The position numbers and the translations under genes are program-made. A stretch of 64,000 nt of DNA. Origin: JBGPQJ01 sp963829485. GTDB lineage: Bacteria; Chloroflexota; Anaerolineae; Anaerolineales; Villigracilaceae. This document shows positions 1-9,165 of this stretch, one piece after another (positions within the stretch are counted from its first letter, which is position 1; each line of letters begins with the position of its first letter). The notes beneath the pieces are model-generated. The model made no database searches and was not told the DNA's origin. It saw nothing but the letters and a program-made list of their open reading frames with translations. The DNA is taken from positions 434,001 through 498,000 of the forward strand of contig CAWHIK010000007.1 of assembly GCA_963829485.1 (NCBI GenBank), given 5' to 3'.

Positions 1-1
1 A

Positions 2-337
2 GTCGTTGCTGCTGTGGTCCTTTTGATCGTCAGCAGGTTGAACCTGGGGTTGAGCGTCACCGGCTTTGGCGCTGCTGCCATTGCGGCGATCGTCATCGCC
101 ATCGTCGGGTCGGTCGTCCTCTGGCTGCTTGGCGCGCTGGGAATTACCATCGGAGGCGGGTGGTTTGGCGCGCTCGTCTTCCTGGTCGTCGCCGCCGTTG
201 TGCTGATGATCAGCGACAAATTCGTCCCCGGCATGAAGGTCAATGGTTTTACCGGCGCCATTGTCGCAGCTATCGCCATCGCCGTGGTTTACTGGATTCT
301 CGTCTGGCTGCTTGGCATGTTCGGCATCGCCATCTAG
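2..337 (+). CDS. Phage holin family (4-TM) membrane protein, 5' partial
   Basis: The reading frame is already open at the left edge of the window, so the gene is truncated by the window and its true start is not visible. About 110 residues remain and almost all are hydrophobic, giving roughly four membrane spans. The protein is an internal duplication: a block starting VVAAVVLLIVSRLN and ending GALGIT recurs as VVAAVVLMISDKFV ending GMFGI. That arrangement fits the bacterial 'phage holin family / superfamily IV 4-TMS' group (PF04020-like), which are chromosomal membrane proteins of unknown role rather than true lysis holins. No neighbouring phage genes are present. The family call is from pattern recognition; a generic membrane protein is the alternative. 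Confidence 0.6.
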   Translation, partial: VVAAVVLLIVSRLNLGLSVTGFGAAAIAAIVIAIVGSVVLWLLGALGITIGGGWFGALVFLVVAAVVLMISDKFVPGMKVNGFTGAIVAAIAIAVVYWILVWLLGMFGIAI

Positions 338-359
338 TTTTCATTTTCATCACCAACAA

Positions 360-390
360 GACACCTGGGATCCTATTGATTTCGGGTGTC
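360..390 (+). terminator. Possible weak terminator
   Basis: A 6-bp stem (gacacc at 360-365 with ggtgtc at 385-390) follows the holin-like gene and is followed by a T-rich TTCGTTT. The long loop and poor T-tract make this weak. Confidence 0.3.
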
Positions 391-471
391 TTCGTTTAAG
401 CGGACAGCAAATGTGCGATAATTAAGTTCATCACACAGCTCAAAGAGAATATCCCCAAAAAGGGGTGACCT

Positions 472-975
472 ATGGACAATACTCTCAAACACGCTGACGA
501 GCTCATCAAAGCAGGCAGGGAAGATGAGGCGCGGGGTACCCTGATCCAGATGCTTAAGCAGAATCCCGCGGACGATGAAGCCTGGGTGTGGCTGGCGTCC
601 ATCACCTCGGACCGCGAGAAGCGGCAAAAGTGCCTCGAGGAAGCATTGAAGCACAACCCGAACAACGCAACCGCCAAACGGGTGCTGCAGAAGATGACCG
701 CCCCCCCGTTAGAACCTCAGCCGGAAAAGCAGAAAACCGGAAAACCGACCCCCATGGTCCACGTGATGTGTGGATGGCCGCTCATCCTGGTGTTCTTTGG
801 CGGCGCGATCGGCGGGGCTTTGGGAGGTGTAGCCTATGCCGCAAACCTCGCCATCTACAAATCCGACATGCCCGGTCCGTTGAAGGTGATATTGAATCCG
901 CTGGTCGGGATCCTAGCCATCGCGTTGTGGTACCTCATCGCGCTGTGGCTGACGACCGCCAATGTTTTCGGGTAA
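472..975 (+). CDS. TPR-repeat protein with C-terminal membrane segments
   Basis: 167 residues. Residues 1-75 form about two tetratricopeptide-like helical hairpins with the signature NPADDEAWVWLASIT followed by a second helix pair ending HNPNNATAKRVL. A Pro/Lys-rich linker (about 80-95) leads to two hydrophobic segments (about 100-165), so the TPR part is probably cytosolic and membrane tethered. ATG start is supported by a purine-rich stretch (AAAAAGGGGTG) just upstream. The same design recurs in the gene at 27179, which I take as a lineage-typical family. TPRs mediate protein contacts; the partner is unknown. Confidence 0.65.
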   Translation: MDNTLKHADELIKAGREDEARGTLIQMLKQNPADDEAWVWLASITSDREKRQKCLEEALKHNPNNATAKRVLQKMTAPPLEPQPEKQKTGKPTPMVHVMCGWPLILVFFGGAIGGALGGVAYAANLAIYKSDMPGPLKVILNPLVGILAIALWYLIALWLTTANVFG

Positions 976-1153
976 CGAAAGAGGATCGTCGATGCTTCAT
1001 CCAGCCATACGAAAACAAACAGCGCCTTGATTCATTAAGAGCGTCAAACACAAAGGCGGGGTAAGCGCTTCCAAAGGAAGAAGCCAAAGCAAGCACAGGC
1101 GTGGAAACGGTTTTTCATACGACCAATTATTTAATCAATCCGAGAGAAGATTC

Positions 1154-2089
1154 GTGAAAAGCATCAACTTGAGAAAAGAAGAGCTGCCGTTATCGTGGAG
1201 TTTGGCGCTATTGGCGGTCATCCCTGGCGGCCTGGCGGTGGCAGGTTTGACGAATGCAGATTTCTCAATAGTGATGCTGGTCGGTGTGTTGTTGCTGGTC
1301 ATGTATTTGACCTTTGCCTATTTCTGGGGCAGCAGGCAGATTCCAGGCTGGAGCCTGATGGCAGCTGGCATGCTGGTTTCCATCGGCCTGACAATCGTGA
1401 TGGGTGTGATGGGCGGGTTGGCTTCAATTCTTGTAAAGCAATCAGCGAATGCCTTGGTTCTGATGGTGCTTCTGGTCGTCCTGGTTGTCTTGTTCCTATT
1501 TCTGATGCGAGGCCGGCAAATTTCATGGCATGTCTGGGTACTCATTATGTTGATCGTGGCATGTCAGCTCGCAGTACGAGTCAAGTATTTCACTCTCTTC
1601 GGCTTGTCCTGGTCTACAACCGGTGATTGGCTCAGTATTTCACTCTATTCTGCTGTGACGGGGCTGCTGCTGCCTATAGCGCTTGGGCTGTTCCCGGCGC
1701 GAAAGCACGGACTGCTCGCCATGCTGTTTGCGATCGGCATGATCTATATGGGGATCCAGCTTCTGATCGACGTCAACCAAAAGGTCAGCGCCGTGATGGG
1801 AGACAGCCCCGGCTTTTTCACCTATAAAGCCATGACACCTTTCCTGTTCACTGTCCTTGCCCCCTTATGGTTTCTTCGAGCCCGTTCGCAACGAAGCCGC
1901 TTACTCGGCTTTCTGATCCTTTCGGGGCTGGCAGTGGCCTTTAATCTATCTGTCGTCGGCGTCTCCTACGGCGACCTCCCGCTTATCATCTTGGGCAGTT
2001 TCATCCCGTACACGGCCAGTGTCCTGCTCACTTTGGCATTGGCTTATCAGCTATACCAGGGGAGTGAACTTCCTCCGGCGCCGGCATGA
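1154..2089 (+). CDS. Polytopic membrane protein, unknown function
   Basis: 311 residues, nearly all hydrophobic, with about ten predicted membrane segments separated by short loops. The chosen start is GTG, preceded by GAGAAGA; the N-terminal KSINLRKEELP is charged and cytosolic-looking before the first span. I recognise no catalytic motif or transporter signature. It stands alone between the TPR gene and a methyltransferase, with about 180 bases upstream and 120 downstream that hold no clear signals. Confidence 0.55.
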   Translation: MKSINLRKEELPLSWSLALLAVIPGGLAVAGLTNADFSIVMLVGVLLLVMYLTFAYFWGSRQIPGWSLMAAGMLVSIGLTIVMGVMGGLASILVKQSANALVLMVLLVVLVVLFLFLMRGRQISWHVWVLIMLIVACQLAVRVKYFTLFGLSWSTTGDWLSISLYSAVTGLLLPIALGLFPARKHGLLAMLFAIGMIYMGIQLLIDVNQKVSAVMGDSPGFFTYKAMTPFLFTVLAPLWFLRARSQRSRLLGFLILSGLAVAFNLSVVGVSYGDLPLIILGSFIPYTASVLLTLALAYQLYQGSELPPAPA

Positions 2090-2206
2090 ATCCAACATGC
2101 TGTAGCCGCTTGTCCATTCCGCGGCTGATCCCGGCAGGTCTACCTCTGAAATGATAATTGCAAGGTATTATCGAGCAATCAGCACTTACAACCTGAAGAG
2201 AGTGGT

Positions 2207-2758
2207 ATGTTCAAGCTAATCGCTTTTGCCTTGATTTCTGCCGTGCTCGTTTATATATCCCGCGCTTCACTCCGTGCCCCGCGCTCGCACGGCTTCTATC
2301 GTTTCTTTGCGTGGGAGTTCATCGCCGCGCTATTTATCCTCAACATCGATGCATGGTTTCACGATCCATTATCCTGGCACCAGTTGGTCTCCTGGTTTTT
2401 GCTCATTATTTGTCTCGTCCCACTTGCGCTGGGTGTTCGCTCTCTGCGCGCTCAAGGAAAACCTGTTGCGCAGCGAGATCAGGAGCCTCAATTATTGGCT
2501 TTTGAAAAGACATCCGCCCTGGTCACCTCGGGAATCTATCACTACATCCGCCATCCCCTTTATTGTTCCCTGCTGCTCCTGACCTGGGGAATATTCTTCA
2601 AGGCTCCCACCTGGCCGGGAGTATTACTGGCGCTGGCGGCGACATTGTTTCTGATTGCCACGGCCAAAGCAGACGAAGCCGAGTGTATCCATTTCTTTGG
2701 CCCTTCTTATCAAGACTACATGAAACAAACCAAGATGTTCGTGCCGTTTGTGTTCTGA
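2207..2758 (+). CDS. Isoprenylcysteine carboxylmethyltransferase-family (ICMT/PEMT-like) membrane methyltransferase
   Basis: 183 residues with about four membrane spans. The C-terminal half carries the hallmark of the membrane methyltransferase family: GIYHYIRHPLYCSLLLL (the RHPxY SAM-binding element), then a hydrophobic helix and an acidic A(K)ADEAECIHFFGPSYQDYMKQT element. Family members methylate isoprenylated cysteines, phospholipids or small molecules using S-adenosylmethionine. In bacteria the substrate is usually unknown, and nothing nearby identifies it. ATG start with AAGAGAGTG upstream. Confidence 0.75.
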   Translation: MFKLIAFALISAVLVYISRASLRAPRSHGFYRFFAWEFIAALFILNIDAWFHDPLSWHQLVSWFLLIICLVPLALGVRSLRAQGKPVAQRDQEPQLLAFEKTSALVTSGIYHYIRHPLYCSLLLLTWGIFFKAPTWPGVLLALAATLFLIATAKADEAECIHFFGPSYQDYMKQTKMFVPFVF

Positions 2759-2850
2759 AGATTAGGTATATTAAGGCTTGTCGTACTTACAAGATGTTCA
2801 AGAAATAAAAACTCAATATAATGTCAATAGGGCATAAATAGGATAACCAC

Positions 2851-3279
2851 ATGCGATTATGGAGCCTGCACCCGTCCTACCTGGACGCCAAAGGCCTGGT
2901 AGCTCTCTGGCGCGAAGGTCTTCTCGCGCGAAAGGTCCTGCTCGGGCACACACGCGGCTACCGACAGCACCCTCAGTTGATGCGCTTCAAAGCACATGCC
3001 GACCCCATTCGGGCTATCGATGCCTACCTGTGGTTTGTCCATGATGAATCGAGAAAGCGCGGTTATCATTTTGATTCTGCCAAACTCGGCTCCAGACCGC
3101 GCGGAATAAAGTTGCGTGTGACGGAGGGCCAACTCCGGTACGAGTTCGAGCACCTGAAACGCAAATTGAAACAGCGAGACAAAGACCGGTATCTGCAAAC
3201 CGCTTCCATTGAGACGCCCCTGGTGAATCCGTTATTCAGGGTGATCCCGGGAGCAGTCGAAGAATGGGAAATAGTTTAA
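2851..3279 (+). CDS. Pyrimidine dimer DNA glycosylase / endonuclease V family protein
   Basis: 142 residues beginning MRLWSLHPSYLDAKGLVALW, followed by REGLLARKVL and HPQLMRFK. This is the N-terminal pattern of the bacterial branch of the T4 endonuclease V (Pyr_excise) family, which cut at UV-induced pyrimidine dimers. A glutamate at residue 22 sits where the T4 enzyme has its catalytic Glu23. The T4 enzyme uses an N-terminal Thr as nucleophile; here residue 2 is Arg, so the mechanism or even the activity may differ. Stand-alone gene; GGATAACC precedes the ATG. Confidence 0.65.
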   Translation: MRLWSLHPSYLDAKGLVALWREGLLARKVLLGHTRGYRQHPQLMRFKAHADPIRAIDAYLWFVHDESRKRGYHFDSAKLGSRPRGIKLRVTEGQLRYEFEHLKRKLKQRDKDRYLQTASIETPLVNPLFRVIPGAVEEWEIV

Positions 3280-3323
3280 TCATCGGTGACTAATCCACTA
3301 TCTCACGCCTTGGAGGATGATCT

Positions 3324-4019
3324 ATGCACAGACTTCACATCGAACGACATTACGCCGAGCGGATCGGCTGGCTGCGCGCCGCCGTCCTCGGCGCGAACGA
3401 CGGCATCGTCTCCACGGCCAGCCTAATCGTAGGCGTGGCCGCCGCGAGCACAGCCCGCAACCCCGTGCTGGTGGCGGGGGTAGCCGGGCTGGTGGCGGGC
3501 GCCATGTCCATGGCGGCAGGCGAGTATGTCTCGGTCAGCTCGCAGGCGGATACGGAGAAAGCCGACCTTGAGCGCGAACGCAAGGAACTTGAGACCGAGG
3601 ATGAGTCCGAGCGCAAGGAGCTCACCATGATCTACGAAAAGCGCGGGCTGGACCCTTCGCTCGCAAAACAAGTGGCGGACCAATTGATGGCACACGACGC
3701 GCTGGGAGCGCATGCCCGCGACGAGCTGGGTTTGTCCGAACTGCACACCGCGCGCCCCATCCAGGCGGCGCTGGCTTCCGCCGGCACCTTCGCCGCCGGA
3801 GCCGCCCTACCCCTGCTGATGGTGCTGGTCGTCCCGGTGGCGTACCTCGCTCCGGTTGTGGCGGTCAGCTCCCTGATCTTCCTTGCGATCATGGGAGGCG
3901 TGGCAGCGCGGATCGGCGGTGCGAACGTCTGGATCGGCGCCGGGCGGGTGACCTTCTGGGGCGCTTTGGCCATGGCCATTACCGCCGCCATCGGCGCCCT
4001 GTTCGGGACGGTGGTATAG
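3324..4019 (+). CDS. VIT1/CCC1-family metal transporter
   Basis: 231 residues. N-terminal GWLRAAVLGANDGIVSTASL plus GAMSMAAGEYVSVSSQ are diagnostic of the VIT/CCC1 family of iron/manganese transporters. A charged cytosolic helical insert (about 75-140, rich in Glu/Lys, the likely metal-binding hairpin) separates the first two from the last three membrane spans. It would move Fe2+/Mn2+ across the cytoplasmic membrane, normally out of the cytosol. RBS GGAGGATGA precedes the ATG at 3324. The next gene starts 9 bases after its stop, suggesting co-transcription. Confidence 0.85.
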   Translation: MHRLHIERHYAERIGWLRAAVLGANDGIVSTASLIVGVAAASTARNPVLVAGVAGLVAGAMSMAAGEYVSVSSQADTEKADLERERKELETEDESERKELTMIYEKRGLDPSLAKQVADQLMAHDALGAHARDELGLSELHTARPIQAALASAGTFAAGAALPLLMVLVVPVAYLAPVVAVSSLIFLAIMGGVAARIGGANVWIGAGRVTFWGALAMAITAAIGALFGTVV

Positions 4020-4028
4020 CTGCCTAAG

Positions 4029-4997
4029 ATGATCACGCGTATCGTTAAGCAACTCCTCGGCGTCCTGGCTACCGGTTATATCCTCTTTTACTATTCGGAA
4101 CTAGTCTTCTGGGCACGCGCCAAGCCGACCGACAGCCTGCCCAACTGGATCAGCACCTGGCTGGCCTACTCGCTTCTCGCATTCGTTTTTCTCGCCATCG
4201 TCGCGCGGTTCCGGGTCCACACCATCTGGGCGCTTTTTCTGGCAGGAGCGGTCTTCGGCTGGATGACCGAAGGCATCGTCGTGCAAACGACTTACGAAGA
4301 TCTCCCCCTTTCATTGTCGTTCACAGGGCTGGCATGGCACGCGCTGATTTCCGTCTGGGTCGGGTGGTATGCCGTTCGACGTGCGCTGTTCTCCGGGCTG
4401 AAGATGACTCTCCTGGTATCTACTGTCATTGGAATAGCGTACGGACTATGGGCGATCTCCTGGTGGGTGGAACCCGGCGAAACGCCGGCCTCACCGCTCG
4501 AGTTCGTCCAATATGCGACCCTCTCCACTTTCCTGCTGGTTTTCGCCTACTGGCTCTACGACCGCACTGTACCGGTTTTCTTTACGCCTCATCGCATCGC
4601 TGAAATAACGGCGGCGATTCTCTTCCTTCTCTATTTCGCCTTTGTCGCCGTCCCTGCCGCGCCGCTGGCCGTGGTCATCCTGCCTGTTCTCCTTTTGTTG
4701 ATCTATCTGGCGCTGCGGCGCAACCGGCAAAGGGAAAGCCGAGAGCCGCTGCACACCTGCTTCGCTCGGACCGATCCGTCCTGGCGTTACGTCGGTTTGC
4801 TGCTCGTCCCGGTAACAGCATCCCTGTTCTATGCGGCAGCCTATTACGCAGGAGTACGCTGGTACACCAATTGGATCCTTTACCTCATCACCACTCCCAC
4901 CGGTTTCATCGTGTTTGCCTTCAGCTATTTCAAGGTATGGCGGATGAAGGCCTTGGAATCTTCCGGAGTGCCCCCGGCTGATGTAAGTCTTAATTAA
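4029..4997 (+). CDS. Polytopic membrane protein, unknown function
   Basis: 322 residues with about nine hydrophobic segments, a short charged loop rich in Arg near residues 230-245 (RRNRQRESREP) and a soluble C-terminal tail. No motif recognised. It follows the VIT transporter by 9 bases and is likely in the same transcript. The 120-base gap downstream separates it from the kinase gene. Confidence 0.6.
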   Translation: MITRIVKQLLGVLATGYILFYYSELVFWARAKPTDSLPNWISTWLAYSLLAFVFLAIVARFRVHTIWALFLAGAVFGWMTEGIVVQTTYEDLPLSLSFTGLAWHALISVWVGWYAVRRALFSGLKMTLLVSTVIGIAYGLWAISWWVEPGETPASPLEFVQYATLSTFLLVFAYWLYDRTVPVFFTPHRIAEITAAILFLLYFAFVAVPAAPLAVVILPVLLLLIYLALRRNRQRESREPLHTCFARTDPSWRYVGLLLVPVTASLFYAAAYYAGVRWYTNWILYLITTPTGFIVFAFSYFKVWRMKALESSGVPPADVSLN

Positions 4998-5123
4998 CCT
5001 GTTGTAATCAAGGCCTGACTTCCCTGCATAGGGTGTAAAATGGATGCACTTTATCGCCAAGGCACATCTTAAATATCCACTTTCGACAATGAACCGCTCG
5101 CTCGTCAATCACGGGAGGTGATG

Positions 5124-6674
5124 ATGGAGAATCTTACCGGTAGGCAATTCGGACCCTATCAAATCGTGGCGCCGCTGGGCGAAGGGGGCATGGCTGCGGT
5201 CTATAAAGCCTACCAGCCCGGCATGGAACGGTACGTGGCGCTCAAGGTCCTGCCGCGCAGCTATGCCGACGATCCCCAGTTCCTCGCGCGCTTCCAGCGT
5301 GAAGCCAGGCTGCTGGCGCAGCTCCAGCACCCGCACATCCTGCCGGTGTTCGATTTCGGCCAGGCGGATAGTTACACCTATATCGTCATGCCGTTCATCC
5401 AGAGCGGGACGCTGACGGACCAGCTGAAGGGCTCTCCCGTCTCGCTGGCGCGCATCCGCCAGGTCATCACCCAGGTGGGCGAGGCGCTGGCGTACGCCCA
5501 CGGGCGCGGGTTGATCCACCGCGACATCAAACCCAGCAACATCCTCATCGACGAAAGCGGGAACTGCCTGCTTACTGATTTCGGGCTGGCGCGCATGGTC
5601 GAAGACGCGGTCAACCTGACGTCCACCGGGACCATCATGGGAACGCCGGCTTACATGTCTCCCGAGCAGGGTTCCGGGCAGAAGATCGACGCGCGCAGCG
5701 ACATTTACTCGCTGGGCGTGGTCCTGTTTGAAATGGCGACCGGGCGCGTGCCCTATCGCGCCGAAACCCCCATTGCGGTGGTTTTCAAACATGTCCAGGA
5801 TCCCCTGCCGCCGGCGCGCTCCATCAACCCCGACCTGCCGGAAGCTGTCGAACTGGTCATCCTGAAAGCGCTGGCCAAGAATCCCGAAGACCGTTACCAG
5901 ACTGCCGGAGACCTGGTACGCGCCATCCAGGCAGCCATCCCGGAAAGTCATCTCATTACCGCTGCCTCCGCTGCGACCACCGTTGCTCAAAAGCCTGTCG
6001 GGGATTCGAAACCTGCCGAAGAACAGGCACCGGCCGCAACAGTCGTTCAGAAACCTGACGAGAAACCGTCCGCCCAGCCGGAAAAAGGACAGCCGATGCC
6101 TGCCACGATGATCGCTGAACCAAAAAAGCGCAGCGGCATGCCGGCCTGGATCTGGGCGGTGATCGGTGTGGTGCTGCTCGTGGTAATTGCCGGAGGAGGC
6201 TTCGTTCTCTTCGGTCGCAAATCGACACCCACTGCAGCTCCAACGAAACCTGCTGCAGCCGTCGTCCCGACCCAGGCGGCCACGGTCACCCAGGAGCCGA
6301 CCAGAACTCCCATCCCGTCCGACGTATTAATTGCCGTCGGAGTATTGCCGGCTGGTAGTCAATTACTTTCCCATCAAAAGCTCTATCGCTTCGAAGTGCA
6401 TACGGACGGCGAGCTGGCTCTCTATGATAATTACACAAGCAAGCAGCTTTGGTCATCCAGAACAAAGGGCGATGCGGCTAAATTGGTCATGCAGAACGAT
6501 GGCAACCTCGTGTTATACGACAAAAACAACAAGCCTATTTGGGATTCTGGCTCAGTGGATAAAATCGGGGATTACTTCCTTGCATTACAGGATGATGGGA
6601 ATCTGGTGATCTATAAGGGAATCTACCAGAGTCCAACGGTGAAACCGATCTGGGAAACCGGCGCTGTAAGATAG
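5124..6674 (+). CDS. Membrane-anchored Ser/Thr protein kinase with C-terminal bulb-type lectin domain
   Basis: About 516 residues. The N-terminal Hanks-type kinase is complete: glycine loop GEGGMAAV (19-26), catalytic Lys41, HRDIKPSN (132-139), DFG (152-154) and SPE (179-181). After the kinase come a Pro/Ala/Glu-rich linker, a single membrane span near residue 340, a second Thr/Pro linker, and a beta-rich extracellular region with LVMQNDGNLVLYD and LALQDDGNLVIYK repeats, typical of mannose-binding B-lectin domains. It therefore looks like a receptor kinase that senses a carbohydrate outside and phosphorylates proteins inside. GTG 5118, ATG 5121 and ATG 5124 are alternative starts; GGAGG at 5114-5118 best fits 5124. 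Ligand unknown. Confidence 0.85.
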   Translation: MENLTGRQFGPYQIVAPLGEGGMAAVYKAYQPGMERYVALKVLPRSYADDPQFLARFQREARLLAQLQHPHILPVFDFGQADSYTYIVMPFIQSGTLTDQLKGSPVSLARIRQVITQVGEALAYAHGRGLIHRDIKPSNILIDESGNCLLTDFGLARMVEDAVNLTSTGTIMGTPAYMSPEQGSGQKIDARSDIYSLGVVLFEMATGRVPYRAETPIAVVFKHVQDPLPPARSINPDLPEAVELVILKALAKNPEDRYQTAGDLVRAIQAAIPESHLITAASAATTVAQKPVGDSKPAEEQAPAATVVQKPDEKPSAQPEKGQPMPATMIAEPKKRSGMPAWIWAVIGVVLLVVIAGGGFVLFGRKSTPTAAPTKPAAAVVPTQAATVTQEPTRTPIPSDVLIAVGVLPAGSQLLSHQKLYRFEVHTDGELALYDNYTSKQLWSSRTKGDAAKLVMQNDGNLVLYDKNNKPIWDSGSVDKIGDYFLALQDDGNLVIYKGIYQSPTVKPIWETGAVR

Positions 6675-6746
6675 CGATTATTGGTCCCATTAAGTTCATC
6701 TCGAGGCACTCCGTCCTCAAGGAGTTTAAAGGGATGGTTTTTCGAA

Positions 6747-7258
6747 ATGTCCACGATCACTGAGACCGACCAAACACTTGAACTCAATCACCCCATGCGT
6801 CCTGTGACGAGGGTGCTTTTGCTTCTTCTATCCCTGTTCCCTCTTCTGGCGCCCTACCAGTTGATCTATCTTCCGGATTGGCAGAGTTATTGGAATGTCT
6901 ATTTCCTGTTCGTCGCGCTGATCTCCCTGGGAGCCATGGCGGTGAGCGCCTTCTTGTATGGGCGGCCATTGCAGGGCTTAGCAAGGAAATCCGCTTCGAT
7001 AAGCGCAGCAGCACCTTTACCTATATTCAGCAGGCGCCGGTCGTCCGGCCTCAACGAACTGACTATCCTCTCGCGTCCATAAAGTCTGTGGAGTTGGAGA
7101 AAACCGAGTGGACCGATGGGGGGCCAAGCTACCACGTCAGCATTGAAATGATTGACGGGCGCAAGTTCACATCCGGTTCATCATGGACCCTCGCGGAAGT
7201 CGAACAGGAAAGAGACCGCGTGAGAGCCTTCTTGCGAGAGAGGCCTCAAGAAGGATGA
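6747..7258 (+). CDS. Small two-TM membrane protein, frame-disrupted
   Basis: The N-terminal part starts at ATG 6747 (MSTITETDQT) and contains two hydrophobic spans. Near 6960-6990 the frame must change to continue into a soluble tail that reads SKEIRFDKRSSTFTYIQQ and later KSVELEKTEWTDGG, ending at 7258. The two reading frames overlap at the same point of the second span, so a single-base indel in one gene of about 170 residues is the likely explanation. The tail resembles PH-like or YcxB-like domains in composition, but no family was identified. Confidence 0.5.
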
Positions 7259-7319
7259 ATTGACGCTGGTGCGGTGGAGCTGGCAGAAAGAGTACCCCAT
7301 CCAGCCGGGCACACATACA

Positions 7320-7353
7320 AAAAGTTCCTCCGTTCATAAAGGGAGGAACTTTT
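7320..7353. terminator. Bidirectional intrinsic terminator
   Basis: A 12-bp perfect stem (aaaagttcctcc at 7320-7331 with ggaggaactttt at 7342-7353) lies between the convergent ends of the 6747 gene and the ABC ATPase, with A-tract on one side and T-tract on the other. Confidence 0.85.
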
Positions 7354-7356
7354 GAT

Positions 7357-8150
7357 TCATTCGATCGCCGCTTTCAGCTTTTTAGCCAGATTGCCAAAGT
7401 GGGCTGTGTAGCGCATGTCGTCCATGCGCGGACGCGGCAGATCCACCTTCAGATCGAGCTTCACCCGGCCGGGGCGGGCGGTCAGCACCAGCACGCGGTC
7501 TGCCAGAAAGAGCGATTCGCCGATCGAGTGGGTTACCATGATGACGGTTTTCCCTCGCCCGCCGCCCTGAGCGGGCTGCTGCGCCTGCCAGATGCGCGAA
7601 AGCTCGGTCCACATCCGCTCGCGGGTCAGCGCGTCCAGTGAGCCAAAGGGCTCGTCGAGCAGCAGGATGTCGGGGTCGTGGATGAGCGCGCGCGCCAGCG
7701 CCACGCGCTGGGCCATGCCTCCTGAGAGGTCGCGCGGATAACGAGCTCTTCGAAGCCCTGCAAGCCCACCAGTTCGACCATCTCGCGGGCCTTCGCGCGC
7801 GCGGCGTCCGCCGGCAGATTCTCCACCTCGAGCGGCAGCAGGATATTCTGGAGTACTGTACGCCACGGCATAAGGTTGGCCTGCTGGAAGACAAAGCCGA
7901 TACGCGGAGTCGCGCCGCCCGCAAAGCGGACACTCCCCGCCGTAGGCGGGAGCAGCCCCGCCAGGATGCGCAGTAATGTGGTCTTGCCACTGCCGGACGG
8001 CCCCAGTACGCAGATGAACTCGCGCGGGCGTACGGAGAACGTCACTTCGTCCAACGCGCGCAGTCCGCCCCCGCCGTTTTCAGTGAAGATGGCAGTCAGG
8101 TCCTGGACGACCAGGATCGGGTCCGGCTTGGGAGCGTGAGGCGGGGTCAT
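7357..8150 (-). CDS. ABC transporter ATP-binding protein (riboflavin-type importer), frameshifted
   Basis: The ATPase of the importer encoded just upstream. The first part holds Walker A GPSGSGKTT and the Q-loop (GFVFQQANLMPW); the second, in another frame, holds the signature LSGGMAQR, Walker B ILLLDEPFGSLD and the H-loop TH(S). Translation must shift near 7740, where ELVI changes to YPRDLSGG after one base. All motifs survive, so a single-base sequence error is more likely than decay. It is of the SsuB/TauB/ThiZ class that pairs with NMT1-type binding proteins. Its ATG overlaps the stop of the binding-protein gene by 4 bases, indicating translational coupling. Confidence 0.85.
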
Positions 8151-9139
8151 TTTATGAAGTCATTGCTGAACGCCTGGGATAAGTCCAGGGGCTCGGAGTA
8201 GGATCCCATTTTCATCAGGACAGATTGCATATTCTCCCAGGCCTGCGGGTCGGACATCCCGGGCGGGTCGGCTTGCCACAGGGCGATGGATGCGGCCAGA
8301 ATTTTCTTTTGGAGAGTCTCGTCGGCGGAAGCCAGTCCTTCAACATATTTTTTGCTGATCTCGTAGGCTTCATCCGGATTCGCGATGGTGTCGGTGATGC
8401 CCCGCAGTGTTGCCTGTATGAAGGCGCGAACCAGCGCCGGATTCTCGCGGATGGTTTTCTCGTTGGTGATGATGCCGTTAGATGCCAGCTGGACATAATC
8501 CGCCACCGGAATCACATCGACGTCATACCCTTGCGTTGTGAGCTGGATCGGTTCATTGGCGACATAACCCACGATGGCCTGTTCCTGATCCGCCGCGAGC
8601 GCCTCGACCTGGTTGAAGCCGATCGAGTCGAGGGTCACATCATTCTCCATCAGGCTGACGCTGTCCAACAGGGCGCGCAGGCCGATGTAGTTCGCGCCGT
8701 AAAGTCCGGGCAGGCCGATTCTTTTCCCCTTCAGGTCGGCGGGAGTCGTGATCCCCTGCTCCTTTTTGGAGACAACCGCGACGGGATAGTCCCGGTACCA
8801 CGCCATGACGTACACGACCGGCAGTTCCTGCGCGCGGGCCAGCAGCACCTGCTCGCCGGAGACGACCGCGAAAGGAAGTTCGCCTGCACCGACCAGCGCG
8901 ACGCCATCGGTTTCGAAGGAGTAATCGGGGATGATCTCCAGGCCAGCTTCACGGTAGTAACCCTTGTCCATGGCGACATAGAGCGGTGCGAACTGGATAT
9001 TGGGGATGTACCCAAGCGGCAAACGGACCTGCGTCAAAGCGGCGGGAGTTGCTTCAGTCTGCGGTGCACCATCCGAAGGGGGCAGGCAGCCCGCCAGCGC
9101 AAGAAGAAAAACAAGGGTTAAAAGAAATGTTCTTTTCAT
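8147..9139 (-). CDS. ribY: NMT1/THI5-like substrate-binding lipoprotein, probable riboflavin binding protein RibY
   Basis: About 330 residues. The start at 9139 gives a lipoprotein signal peptide (MKRTFLLTLVFLLALAGC, lipobox LAGC). The mature part is a type-II periplasmic-binding fold of the NMT1/SsuA class: LPLGYIPNIQFAPLYVAMDKGYY, then DLKGKRIGLPG and a YVANEPIQL segment. It would deliver ligand to the permease and ATPase encoded either side. The ligand call comes from the FMN riboswitch upstream of the operon and from the known RibXY riboflavin uptake systems of Chloroflexota; without the riboswitch the ligand would be read only as thiamine-precursor, nitrate or sulfonate-like. Confidence 0.8.
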   Translation of the reverse strand: MKRTFLLTLVFLLALAGCLPPSDGAPQTEATPAALTQVRLPLGYIPNIQFAPLYVAMDKGYYREAGLEIIPDYSFETDGVALVGAGELPFAVVSGEQVLLARAQELPVVYVMAWYRDYPVAVVSKKEQGITTPADLKGKRIGLPGLYGANYIGLRALLDSVSLMENDVTLDSIGFNQVEALAADQEQAIVGYVANEPIQLTTQGYDVDVIPVADYVQLASNGIITNEKTIRENPALVRAFIQATLRGITDTIANPDEAYEISKKYVEGLASADETLQKKILAASIALWQADPPGMSDPQAWENMQSVLMKMGSYSEPLDLSQAFSNDFIK

Positions 9140-9165
9140 TGAATATCTCCAAATAATCCAACGGT

